64,000 nucleotides of DNA, from the NCBI GenBank assembly GCA_002077045.2, contig KZ111171.1, positions 221,816-285,815 of the forward strand. Direction: 5' to 3'. Each line of letters starts with the position of its first letter. The stretch's first letter is position 1. The stretch is from Rachicladosporium sp. CCFEE 5018. Its lineage: Eukaryota > Ascomycota > Dothideomycetes > Cladosporiales > Cladosporiaceae. The translations under genes and the position numbers were made by a program. Of this stretch, positions 31,888 through 43,093 are shown one piece after another. The notes beneath the pieces are model-generated. The model was not told the origin of the DNA. It was given only the letters and a program-made list of their open reading frames with translations, and made no database searches.

Positions 31888-33156
31888 TTAATTGTCCGAA
31901 TTGGCGCCCTTTCCCTTAAACCTCCTCCCTGCATCAACACCCTCTGCTTCCCTTCGCACACCATCGATGAAGCGAGCCTTTTCAGACCGCTTGCGATCAT
32001 CCTCCTCCCGCTGCTTTTCCTCCTTTGCCTCCAGCTCGGCAAGACGAGCCTTGCGTTCAGTCTCCAAGTCAGATGCGTTGGATGACATGGCAGCCAGTCG
32101 CATTTCGCGCTCCGCAGCCTCGGCGGTGTCGTCTTTCTTAGCCTCGTCAGGCGGCGAGTGGCAGCTTTCTCGCTTCGAGCGACTTCGATCGTATGAAGGT
32201 GATCGTCGCGGTCTGCGCGTGCTGTGCGAGCTACGCGACTCGCGATATGGCGAATTTGATCTCGAGTCTGAGGAGCCCGATCGCTTTGGGCTGGGGTATG
32301 ATCTTCGTCGGTCTCGTCGATCTCGTCGGTCGTCATCATCGCGGCGCCTCTGTGGTGATCGTGATCGCGACGGGGTGTAGTCTCGTTGCTTGCGTGAGGT
32401 TCGGCGTCTGTCATCGCGATCCTCCTCATCCCGGCGTCTGTATGGCGAGCGAGACCTCGATCGCGATCTGGAGGCCGAGCGATGGCGGTGTCGATGCGAG
32501 CGATGTCTGTCACTTCTGCGCTCGTCCTTTTCATCGCCATGCCTCCTGCGCTTCCGCCTGTGGCCATCATCATCATCCCCATCTCTCCGCGACCTATGCT
32601 TGTGCGACCGCTCCTTCTTCTCCGCAGTAGGCGCCTCTTCCTTCCCAGCAGCCTGCATCAACAACCGTCTCCTCGCCGGATCATTCATCATGGCCTCATA
32701 GGCAGCCTGCTCCTGCTTCTTGATAGCCAACATCGGATCACCCGCAACCTTACTCGCAATATCCCTCGCCGAGTTCGCATTAGCATTCAGAGCCATGAAC
32801 CCATCCTGCCCCGCTTCCTTCTTCACCGCCGCCGTCTCAGCAGTCTTCACAAGCCCATCCAGCCTCCTCTTCCCCAGCAGATAACCCTCCATCTCCTCCG
32901 TCACGCCACCAGCCCCAGGTCCACCCGCACCAGGGCCGTTGTACATCCAGTCCACGCGGTCGACGCGCTTCTTGCCGCCTGCATTCTCTTGCAGCCGCTC
33001 GAGCTCGAGGACTGCGCGCTCTTCTGCGCGCTCCTTCAGGACCTGCTCGGTTTTCTTGCGCTCATCCAGTGCTTTCGTTTCTTCTGCCCAGACGCGCTTT
33101 TGGTTTGACATGAGCAATGGGTGCCATGACTTCTTGAGGTTGAGGTCGCCACCCAT
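31888..33156 (-). CDS. CWC25: pre-mRNA-splicing factor Cwc25
   Basis: The start at 33156 gives the diagnostic Cwc25 N-terminus [20 protein letters not shown], followed by [19 protein letters not shown] and [13 protein letters not shown]. About 100 residues later comes the second conserved block ([38 protein letters not shown]). The C-terminal 250 residues are an Arg/Ser/Asp/His-rich, RS-like region ([26 protein letters not shown]). Cwc25 joins the spliceosome after Prp2 remodelling and promotes the first transesterification step. An in-frame upstream extension to 33258 lacks family similarity. It is divergent from CSN2 with about 300 bases between starts. Confidence 0.9.
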   Translation of the reverse strand: MGGDLNLKKSWHPLLMSNQKRVWAEETKALDERKKTEQVLKERAEERAVLELERLQENAGGKKRVDRVDWMYNGPGAGGPGAGGVTEEMEGYLLGKRRLDGLVKTAETAAVKKEAGQDGFMALNANANSARDIASKVAGDPMLAIKKQEQAAYEAMMNDPARRRLLMQAAGKEEAPTAEKKERSHKHRSRRDGDDDDGHRRKRRRHGDEKDERRSDRHRSHRHRHRSASRSRSRSRSPYRRRDEEDRDDRRRTSRKQRDYTPSRSRSPQRRRDDDDRRDRRDRRRSYPSPKRSGSSDSRSNSPYRESRSSHSTRRPRRSPSYDRSRSKRESCHSPPDEAKKDDTAEAAEREMRLAAMSSNASDLETERKARLAELEAKEEKQREEDDRKRSEKARFIDGVRREAEGVDAGRRFKGKGANSDN

Positions 33157-33453
33157 GATTGCGGTGTTGATGGGTGGACGCTGCTTTAGTTGTGGTGGAA
33201 GAAGAGCAGCAACAGAAGTCGCCTTCCCTGCGCAGAGTTGCGGCAGCGTTTGCGGCAACGTCCCGTCTCCACGTGCTTAAATCCGATTAACCCCACAGCC
33301 AAACGTCGAGCTTCCAAAGTGCGACATTTGATTGATAGCTTCACGTCGGTCATCCACTCGCGTCGCGCTGACCATCTTTGGCTGTGGACTTCGCTCTGTA
33401 GCAACGAGTAGTGACGAAGCTCGGGAAACCCAAAGTAGTCACTCTTCGCCGTC

Positions 33454-35139
33454 ATGTCCGACGACGATGACTTCATGCAAGCGTCGGACGAGGAGAAGTG
33501 AGTCTACATAGTGAAGAGCCAGGACTTGATGTCACTAACAGCGGTAGTAGCTACGACTTCGAGTATGAGGACGAAGATGAGGCCGAGGCGGGCGGTGATG
33601 TAGACGTCGAGAACAAGTACTACAATGCCAAACAGATGAAGGCAGAGTCGCCCGAGGATGCGATCGACGAATTCCTCGGCGTGCCAGCATTGGAGGAGGA
33701 GAAAGGAGATTGGGGATTCAAGGGACTGAAACAAGCTATCAAGCTTGAGTTCAAGCTGGGCCGATATGAGAAGGTCGATATGGCTCTATGTGTGAGCATG
33801 TGGCGAGCTGCTGACCCTTCAGCAGGCTGTCGAGCACTACGCCGAGCTGTTGACATACGTCAAGTCGGCTGTGACGCGCAACTACTCGGAGAAGTCGATC
33901 AACAACATGCTGGACTTCATCGAGAAGAATGCAGACGACCAGGCGGCGAATCAGTGCATGGAGCAGTTCTACTCCAAGACACTCGATTCATTCCAGGCCA
34001 CCAACAACGAGCGACTGTGGCTATCGACGAACACGAAGCTCGCCCGGCTTTGGCTTGCGCAGAAAGACTATGGTCGACTCACTGATAAGGTCCGTGAGCT
34101 CCACAAGGCATGTCAGCTGGAAGACGGCACAGACGACCCAAGCAAGGGGACCTACTCGATGGAGGCGTATGCTCTGGAGATTCAGATGTATGCTGAGACA
34201 CGGAACAATAAGCGGCTGAAGGTTTGACAGGTCTATTCTAGGGTGCGTTCGCCACTCACTAAACATCGCACAGGGCTTATACCAACGTGCACTCAAGGTA
34301 CGATCAGCTGTGCCTCATCCCAAGATCATGGGCATCATTCGAGAGTGTGGTGGCAAGATGCATCTCAGCGAAGGTACGTGCCAATGTCCGCGAAACCATG
34401 CAAGACAGGCAGACTAACACATTCATCAGAGAATTGGACTGAGGCGCAGAGCGACTTCTTCGAGTCGTTTCGCAACTACGACGAAGCTGGATCACTGCAG
34501 CGCATCCAAGTGCTGAAGTATCTCGTACTGACGACCATGCTGATGGGCTCTGATATCAACCCCTTCGACTCCCAAGAAACGAAACCCTACAAGAACGACC
34601 CACGCATCGCTGCAATGACCGAATTAGTCCAAGCCTACCAAACAGACCAGATCAATCAATACGAAACGATCCTGCAGAAGAATCGGGACCTCCTTGCCGA
34701 CCCCTTCATAGCAGAAAACATCGACGAAGTCACGCGAAACATGCGCACCAAAGCAGTGGTCAAGCTCGTCGCACCATACACCCGTTTCCGCCTCGACTTC
34801 ATCGCCAAGCGCCTCAAGATCTCCATCCCGGAAGTGCAAGACATCGTGGGCTTCCTGATCATGGATGGCAGGCTGCATGGCAAGATCGACCAGGATGCCG
34901 GGACGGTTGAGATTGAGAGTGGCGTTGATGCGGAGAGGATGCAGGCAGTTGCGGATTGGAGTGGTGCTGTCAAGGCTCTCGCTGCTTTCGTGCTGAATGA
35001 GAGTGAGGGTTTCAAAGCTGATGATGTTGGTAGTTCGATTGGTGGTGGTGGACCGCCGGGTTTCACGCCGGGAGGGGAGGGCATTGTGCGTGGGTCGGCG
35101 GGAGGGAGGGGCCAGCGGCGCCGGGGACCGGGGAAATGA
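33454..35139 (+). CDS. CSN2: COP9 signalosome subunit 2
   Basis: Five or so exons from ATG 33454 ([14 protein letters not shown]) encode the acidic CSN2 N-terminus ([25 protein letters not shown]) and the PCI scaffold: [114 protein letters not shown], and the winged-helix part [20 protein letters not shown] with [10 protein letters not shown]. The C-terminus is a Gly/Arg-rich tail ([12 protein letters not shown]) beyond the usual end. CSN2 contacts cullin-Rbx1 during deneddylation; in Aspergillus the complex controls development and secondary metabolism. Confidence 0.92.
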
Positions 35140-37699
35140 CTTGCATGACCTCTACTATGAACGACATGAAGGCTGAACAACATTGACCAAGGATATCAAC
35201 GACATGCTCGACGCCACGGTGCTGCTGATGCAGCCCATTGCTGTGCCGGAAGCAGCACACGAGGTCGTACAAGGTGGCTTTCGCAGTCTATGCGCGATTG
35301 CCGCTGTCATCCAAGCAACTTGCTCCGCGCTGTGGGACACGCTGCGGGATCTGTCTGAGCCAGAGCGCGGGGACACATCACAGCGAGTACGGAGTTCATG
35401 CGCGCGGTGCCGGACTTCTTCGGTCCTGGGACAGATGCGTTACACCACCCTATTTCGCGCTGGGACCGGAGGGACGGTGATGGGTAGAGCTGTAAGGCGA
35501 GATTGCCAGGCGGGGAGAGCCCCGAGAAGTACAATGATAGCGATATGCGCTGTGTTGCACGCAGCTCACCTAGGCATATAGCTGGTTTCCAAGCAGTCAA
35601 TCACATCTAGCCTCAGCTCAAGCAAAAGCGTCGTCTAGTGTTACCAAATCCAATCCTTCGCAACCCATGCCCATTCCCAGATCTCCCATCCTCCACAGAT
35701 CCAAATGCAGCCTCAACCCGATGCAGGCCTCGCTATTCCCAATCCCAGCCATCAACGCGATCGAAATTGAAACGCCATCAAATACCGAACCCACGGCGCA
35801 CAAGTGAACGCCCACGCTCGCTTACATTCATCGCTGGTACGGGTACAGCTCGTCTGCAGCATCCCTGCTTGGATCTCGTGCTGCACGACATATGCTTGTG
35901 GTGCCGTAGTGTCGGGTGCGAATTGCATTGACGGGACCGGGTTTGCGATAGATCAGATTTGCATGCATGGATTCTACTGTGTGATATGCTGGATGATGAG
36001 GAGTGGGATATGTGAGGTTGATCGATCTGGTTTTTGTGGAGATGTGCGAGGGTATCTACTCGCTTGCATTGGTGGTCTAGACGTGCATTGAGTGGGTTTG
36101 CGACAGGTTCTGTGTGACCGTAGTACGTGACAAATGCGTGAACTTGGTCGAGGAAGTGACTGAGCAGTATCGGCAATACTTCCACTTCAACATGGCGGTT
36201 CAGTATCATTGGAAGACATCATCAGCCCGACAGCGCCGTCAGTACGGTCGCTCATAGCACATCATAGCAACTGACATCGTGGCACCCAATGCATCGGGAG
36301 CACCTGCAGCACGAGGCGTTGCGGCTCGTTCTTGATCGACTCGAGTGCATGACAGCCATACTACCCACACTAACAGGATCGTCCATTTAGCAGGTCCCAT
36401 AGCATAGCACAGCATCGGAAGCGTCAGGCGTGACCAGGGCCGCCCAGCGCCTCCTCAGTAGCGCTGCGAATTATTGCGTCAGAAGTCTCGCCGACAGTCT
36501 TAGACCTGTCCTAGCATTTCATTGCGATTGCCGGGCTTGTTACCTGCTTAGGCCATGGATAAAACGTGTGCTTCTATCTCGGAGTGGCGTGCTCGAGGTA
36601 AGAAACGTGATCGATATGTTTAGTCGTAATTTCTGAGCTTCAGCCAGATCGTGAACAGTCGTTGAAGCACTGTCAGTAAAGATACGCCTCGTGCTCGTAC
36701 CTGGCATATCGAAGTAGACGCGTCGTCGGCACACGTCGTCCTACCGAGTGCCGGAACGGGACCTGCCCTCGCCGCATAGAGGCAAGGGCTGTGGATGGAG
36801 GAAGGTAAAAGATCTGTGCACGTCGACCGAAGGTCTCGATAGCTTGTATATGTGCGTGAAGACACCCGCACACAGGGACTTGCAGGAAGCACTGCTTCCT
36901 CTCCTTCCCTACCCCGGTCAAGCCGTCTTGCTCAGATCCCCCGCTGGAAGGTTACTCAACAGCAAGGGCTACGCACGCGCATGTTTCGTCCTCCCGTAAG
37001 GTGAAAAATCCGACGCCCCGAGCTGAGGCTACTGGCAGCAGTGTCCTACCGTGAGCAGAGGCGCTGTCTTGAGTCCCGTGTGCAGGGCGATTGGGTGCAC
37101 CGGGGGGCGCTCCCTCTATCGCCGTCTGTTATTAGTACGGCAAGGCACCTTTTGTGCTGCCAGATCCGCCCTCCGACCTGATCTCTACCTCGCACCGTCC
37201 TCTTGGTACGCTCATCCCGTGAACCCTTGGCTGTGCAGCTCGACTCTGTGGCAGGAGGTGAAGTGATTGCTCAAAGGCATCCCTCATTCCAGCGTCCCGA
37301 TCCTGCATACCTGCCCGCCCTTGGGGCACGCCAAACCCTCACCGCATGCTTACGAATACCCGCCTGATCTCACGCACTGCCGCTCGGCTTCACGCTCGCA
37401 CAGCGCACAATACTGCGTGAGCGTTCAGTCGTCGTGAGCGGCAACACCAGCTCGACGAGACCGGGTCGTCGGGTCAGGTGCCAGCTCGCAGGCCACACCT
37501 TGACGGCAACAGGCATACAGTAGCGTCGACGCACCTTGCACTCGACTCGATCAGCAGTAAAAGAGCAAACAAAAGGTGCCAGTAGCCCCGCGCTCGCCTG
37601 CGTTAGCTTGTCGTTGACGGAGCTTGCTTGTTGGTGCGTGAAAGGAAAGACGGAAGGGTGCTTGGACTTTGCCGGCAGAAACGAAGCTAGCCGATCACG
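35140..37699. other. 2.6-kb gene-poor interval before otubain gene
   Basis: Several short open frames exist on both strands but none shows a domain, intron-consistent extension or compositional coherence. It may contain a long leader or promoter of the downstream otubain gene, or a non-coding transcript. Confidence 0.4.
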
Positions 37700-39850
37700 A
37701 TGCTTCACCACCAAACGGCTGCTAATCATCCGCTTCAACATCACTTGCTGCAGCAGCAGTATCCTCAACATCAGACCTACCCGCAGCCACAACATGTCTA
37801 CGCTCCCCAAGTGGCGTACCATGACCCCGCGCTGTTCCCACCTGGATATCGAGCGCTTCAATTGCCATTTCAACGACACGATTCCATCGGTTCGGATCAG
37901 CAACAGCATCACATTGCCTTAGCACAACAGCAGCAGCAGCAGCAAGCTGCAGGCTTGTATGCCCAGAGCTCACGACCTGCTGCTTATCATCAAAGGCCTG
38001 TCGCTTTGCAGCAAGTGATTCAACACCATCGGAGACTTCAACATCAGACCATGGCGACTCCAGCTCCCCAGATAACGGACGAGGAGCTTGCACAGATGCA
38101 GCAGGCGAGTGCTGAATGGCAGCCGGAGATCGAGGTACGCGTTGCACTCACATCTGCAATACCCATATGGCAGTCGTCGCGAGCGAGATCATCGATTGCT
38201 AATCGCAACTCAATACAGGGGCCACTTGTGGGCCAGCGTCAGTCGACAAGCAATATCACCGCAGAATACGCTCGAGCGGACCCAGTGTACCAGATCAAGA
38301 CTGCTGTGAGTGAAGATCCGATCCTGCATCATCGAGCAGCGTACTGACAGTAGATGTAGGCTCTCCCACAGAAGTATTCCCACTACCGCACTGTGAGAGG
38401 CGATGGACGATGCGGATGGCGAGGTAAGCTCGTTCATAATAGCAAGAGGACAATGACTATACTGACCCGACGACAGCAATTGCTTTCGGCTACTTGGAGC
38501 GTTTACTGTACATTGGCGACAGTGGCCGCATCCTGATGGAAGAAGCTCGACTCCGATCGCTCAACAACGTTGTTGCTCAATCCGGGATGGAAATGTTTCT
38601 CATTGAAGACTTCGCAGATGAGTGGTTCCAGCTGATGAGAACACTCTCGGTTGCGGTGGACCAGGGCAGTGGCGATGAGGTGCTTGCTGAAGCTTTCGCC
38701 GACGAGAACGTGCAGAATTGTCTCATCACCCACCTAAGGGTAGGACAGATCCCGGTGGAATCAATGAGATGACTCGCTGACGCTGCGTTAGACACTGACT
38801 ACAGCGTGGATGCTTACACGTTCCGAAAACTACCTGGGCTACATGGTGGGCCAGACTGTCAAGCAGTACACCGATGAGCATATCACGCCCCACGGCGCTG
38901 AGATTGATCATCTCGGAATGAGCGCACTTCAAGATCTACTTCTGAACCCGGCCGGCTTTGCACTGGAAGTGATGTACCTCGACCGCAGTGAAGGCAACGA
39001 AGCGAACATGCATCGCTTCGATCCGCTCAATGGTATCACTGAGGCGACGATCCGACTCCTATATCGACCGTGAGTGGCCGCTCGCCCTATTGCGCCCAGA
39101 TTGTGTATTGACACAATCACAGCGGCCACTACGATCTCCTCTACAAGCTTGAGGATGTGCCACCACCACCGACACCCATCGCCACTTACCTTCAGTTCTC
39201 GTCGTCCTTGTATCACGATCCAGCCCAGCTATCTTCGCAATGCGCCGACTTCCAGGACATCCCGGATTTCATCACCACGATCCCAGGCATGTCGTTCGCA
39301 CAGCCTCACCCAGGCTGGATGACTAGCAACCGCTGCGGAATCGACTTTCTGACCCCGGGTATCTCTCATCAGACCTACGCTCCGCCTGTCGCACCGACGC
39401 CACAGCCGCAGATTCAGCCGCACGCTGTGATACAGCCACAGTATGTGCCCACTACACCCTCTTCGCTCTCTGTCACACCGCCGGAGCATCACACGCACGG
39501 CCTCGCCATCCGCACTGTGCCACACGTCAACTATCCTGCAATGCATGCGCCTCCAATGCAGCCGCCAAGCTTCTCCTCGGATGGCCCATTCCGTCCGTCT
39601 ATGTGGGAGCGGTATCCCCACGTCCAAGCTACATCTGGCAGTACCTTTCGGACGTCGATCATGCGCAAGTGAGTCTATCTCCAATGCCTTGCTGTGTGCA
39701 AGCAGGATGCTGACGTTCTACAACAGCTCCCACTTCAACACTGCGCATTTTCTCAACGCAGACTTCCAGCCGGAGGAGTGGAAGCCTGATGACGAGTATG
39801 AAACCACGGCGCCGATCAACAACAAAGGGCGCCACAAATCTTTCGGATGA
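37700..39850 (+). CDS. otubain-like deubiquitinase (peptidase C65) with Q/H-rich N-terminus
   Basis: The first exon encodes a Gln/His-rich stretch of about 145 residues (many QQQ and HH runs) ending EWQPEIE. The C65 otubain fold follows over short exons: DPVYQIKTALPQKYSHYRTV, then RGDGRCGWRAIAFGYLERLL with catalytic Asp and Cys (GDGRC), FADEWFQLMRTL, and AENYLGYM-like RSENYLGYMVGQTVKQYTDE, and the catalytic histidine in GHYDLLY. A long C-terminal extension of about 170 residues rich in Pro/His/Gln follows and ends in a small exon (NADFQPEEWKPDDEYET). Family enzymes cleave Lys48-linked ubiquitin. The flanking low-complexity tails make this version far longer than animal OTUB1 (about 270 residues). 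Confidence 0.85.
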
Positions 39851-40596
39851 TCGTAGCTACATGTAGTGAGAGAGCATCGAGGGAAGCTCTGCCAGACTTG
39901 ATCAGGCCCTGACAGTGCCTCCGCCTTGCCTCGAATCTCCGCCACTCGACATCCAATCACCAACACCACAACCGCCGAATCCTTGGGAAACGGCATATGA
40001 CGGCTGACGACCCAAGACTATCCACCTCAGGGTACATTAGATTAAGCAGACTTATCACTGCTTTCCACACATATGCGGATATGCTTAGCCAGTATACTTA
40101 CGTTGTCGTCGAGCTAGAGGTCAGCCACTCGAATTAGCCACTAATGCTGACAAGCGACTGGCTGCCCTGAGATGGCTCTCCGCGCTCGACGCAGCGGCTC
40201 ACTCTCATGCATTGCGTTGCTTTCTTGCTTTCTGCATGGCGAAGGGATGAACAGCATTAGCGACGGCGATGGGAGATTATGGGGGAACAGCAAACACGGC
40301 TTGCTTAAGATAGAGCCAATAGTCTCGGTTATCGTCCTGCATCATGATCACCTCCTCGTTCCGACGTACTCATTGTGATGATGTCGTGCTGTGTTCCAAG
40401 CTGTTCGAGCCATTCACATGCCAAAAGATGATCCTTGGCAGTGAAAGTTTGGCTTGATGCTGACGCAGCATTCGAGGTCCATATTCAATGCGATCGCCTG
40501 AGGCTTTATCGCATGTGGAGGCATCAGCACTACATTCTTTCGCTCGGGAAAGACACCTGCACGATCGCTTAAGCCATACTCCAGGAAGTCGCGATC
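39851..40596. other. spacer otubain-PLP2
   Basis: No gene recognised; includes the PLP2 promoter and leader. Confidence 0.5.
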
Positions 40597-41409
40597 ATGG
40601 ATATGCCCGATATGCCTGTCAATGTTCCCGTGGACGACCCAAACGCGGATACAGAATGGAACGACATACTACGTAAGAAGGGCATCATACCCGAGAAGCC
40701 ACCTTCGCCCACCCCAATGATCAAAGAGGCATTAGAGCAGGCTCGTCAACTGGCCCACGAGAACAGACTAGAGGGTAAGGACCTCGATGAACTGGACGAG
40801 CTGGAAGACGATGAGGATGAGGATTTCCTAGACACGTACAGGCAGAAGCGCATGCAGGAGCTCGCTACGCTGCAGAACGCGAGCGTGTACAATCAGGTGT
40901 ACCCTCTGCAGAAGTCCGAGTGGTCCACTGAGGTCACGGAGGCGAGCAACAAGGCTTGGGTGCTTGTGCTTTTGACGTCCTCCTCTGGCACGAACGATGA
41001 GTCAAGGTTGATGATAGAACTGTGGAGGGCGCTAGCGAAGAAGTTTGGAGACATCAAGTTCTGTCAGATTCGAGGGGATCTGTGCATTGAGGGCTACCCA
41101 GACCGCAATTGCCCTACCGTGCTCGTGTACAAAGATGGGGATGTGAAGCGGCAGATCGTCACGCTGAAAGAGCTGCGTGGAGACAGCACGGGAATAGACG
41201 GTGAGCGCAGGGAAGAAATTGGTTGGTGCGGGTGAATGAACGCTGATCGTTATGCAGATGTTCAGAAGATGCTGCTCGAGCTTGGTGCTCTCAAGCATGG
41301 CGACTCCCGCTTGGCGTCGCAAGCAGCCAAAGAAAACGAGCCACCACGTCGCGGCATACAGCAAAGCGCTCCTCAGGCAGCTGACGAAGAAGACAGCGAT
41401 TTTGATTGA
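40597..41409 (+). CDS. PLP2: phosducin-like protein 2 (thioredoxin-fold chaperonin cofactor)
   Basis: Two exons (intron at about 41201-41255) encode about 250 residues. The N-terminus DPNADTEWNDILRKKGIIPE is the signature of the PhLP2 group (yeast Plp2, human PDCL3). A helical acidic region (LDELDELEDDEDEDF) and the thioredoxin-like domain follow (VLVLLTSSSGTNDESRLMIE, GDIKFCQIRGDLCIEGYPDR, NCPTVLVYKDGDVKRQIVTL). The second exon holds DVQKMLLELGAL and ends SDFD. Plp2-type proteins assist the CCT chaperonin in folding actin and tubulin, and are essential in yeast. The Cys-x-x-Cys redox motif is absent, as expected. Confidence 0.88.
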
Positions 41410-42005
41410 GATTCACGCCGAGGCTTGATATCTTGCTTGCTCTACAACACGTGGGCTGTATATTGATCGGTGGTACACTACGCCGACAAAAGTATGCCAC
41501 GCGGATATGCAATAGCAGACGGTAGTTCACAAGAACGACCCAAGCAGGACTGGCTTCGGCTACTTCGTGACGTACCGCCCAGAGCATCAGAGTCTATCCT
41601 GCAGGATCAAGCTGCCCTGCAGGCGTTGCTGATGACAAAGCTGACAAAGGCACATAGACTGCAGGCTAGTGAAGCAACATCGGCAGTACATGAGTCGAGC
41701 TCCGAGCTACAGCAGCTAGACTTCGTCTAGAACCGCATCTGCAGCCACTGCCGACGGAGCTCCAGTGAGCTAGAGTTGGAGGGGGAGGACATCTCAACGG
41801 CTTTCCTGGACCTCCTGTACAGAGCTGTGTTCATCACGGCTCTCGAAACCGCCTCTTGGGCCTTCAATCTAGCCTAAAGCCGATGCGGAGGATCTCCCTG
41901 TGCCACCACAGGCCGAGAAAAGGATTCAGGATATCGCGCCAGCTCAAGCTTCCAACACAGGAAGCGAGCACCACGTAGCCTTGCATGAAAGCATATCCAT
42001 CCCAC
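41410..42005. other. convergent spacer between PLP2 and the bZIP gene
   Basis: Contains one small possible coding frame (41494-41730). The remainder is 3' flank of two convergent genes. Confidence 0.45.
41494..41730 (+). CDS. possible small protein of 78 residues
   Basis: From ATG 41494 the frame reads MPRGYAIADGSSQERPKQDW, LRLLRDVPPRASESILQDQA and a Leu-rich helix ALQALLMTKLTKAHRL, stopping at TAG 41728. The same frame continues open for another 48 codons after the stop. The amphipathic helix looks protein-like, but no family is recognised and there is no obvious promoter space from PLP2. It could equally be 3' untranslated sequence. Confidence 0.25.
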   Translation: MPRGYAIADGSSQERPKQDWLRLLRDVPPRASESILQDQAALQALLMTKLTKAHRLQASEATSAVHESSSELQQLDFV

Positions 42006-43093
42006 TCACAACAGCTCGTCCCCTCCACTTCGCCCCACTTCCTCAATGACCTCTCTTACTTCTGCCTCGCAGAACATGGGCCCCATGCCCTCGCATCTCG
42101 CCATTTTCTTTAGCCGCTCGCAGACTTCGCCTATGTCTACCGCGCCGGAGAGGTAGAGTGGATGTGACTGAAGTAAATCCCACGTCGCGCTAGCAGATAG
42201 CAGCTGCCCGTCTGTGCGTGGTGATGGGCGGCCGAAGGTGTCCGTTGAGATGAGCCCATTGCTTAATCGTGTACGATCGTATGTGCTGTCTTCGTCTGAG
42301 CTCGTGCTGCGCGTTGAGCGTGAGGATGGGAGGAGACTGGGATCATCGACGAAGCCTGGGTGGTTGAATTGTTGTCTTGTTGGTGAGCTGGATGCTGTGG
42401 CTCGTAGGACTTCGTTCTCTGTTTGTGCACGCTGGAGCAGCAGCTTGAGTCGCTCATTGTCTGATTGGAGGGAAGTTGTGGTAGTTGTGAGAAGATTGAG
42501 CTTCGCTTCGAGGTCGCGTACGTGTCGCTCTTTGCGTTCCCGGAATGCTCGTTGTCTGTAAGGTCGTTCAGCATGGCTGTGAAGTAAGTCTCGCAGCGCA
42601 GGGCATGCTCACGCTGCTCTGTTCTGTGCCTTGCGTCTCGTCTGTGCCGGTGTCATGTTATCCTTGTCCTCGCTGCCACTCCTACTCCGTCTATGCATGT
42701 TGGCCATAGCTTCGAGGTCATTGTCCATGTCCAAGGCGATGCCACTGTCGACTGAGCCATTCGGCAACAGAGAGAACTGTTGCTGCTGTGTAGGCGATGC
42801 CGAGTTCCCACTCGTGAGCACGCCGCTCATGGAGTTTCCGCCGAAGGCGCCATCGAGGTTGCTGTAGTCCAGCGGATTCTGCATGTAGGTGCTTGCATCG
42901 AATGTGCCCTCCAAGGTCTGCCGGCCAATGTTAGAACATCGAGATACTGCAGCTGTGCAATAACCATGCTTACCGGTATGGCAATGGCGCCATCTGCACC
43001 TGTGTTGCGACCATACGCGCCATCGTCGGCCTCAAACCATGGGAATGACTGTGTCTGTCCAGGAAAGTAGTCGTTATATTCCATCGACTCCAT
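42006..43093 (-). CDS. Yap/AP-1-like bZIP transcription factor
   Basis: Three exons. Exon 1 (MESMEYNDYFPGQTQSFPWF) and exon 2 (TLEGTFDASTYMQNPLDYSN ... TPAQTRRKAQNRAA) join exon 3 at QRAFRERKERHVRDLEAKL, giving the Pap1/Yap1 basic signature NRAAQRAFRERK and a leucine zipper (LNLLTT, LQSDNERLKLLLQRAQTENE). The C-terminus holds VDIGEVCERLKKMARCEGMG and PMFCEAEVREVIEE, a cysteine-containing helical domain reminiscent of the redox-sensing C-terminal region of Yap1-type factors. It has three cysteines where Yap1 has more, so redox control is inference. Total about 325 residues. A stress-response or metabolism regulator is likely. Confidence 0.85.

Noticed and set aside
35778..36209. 143-codon minus-strand frame
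   Set aside because: Composition is random-like, with no domain and no splice extension.
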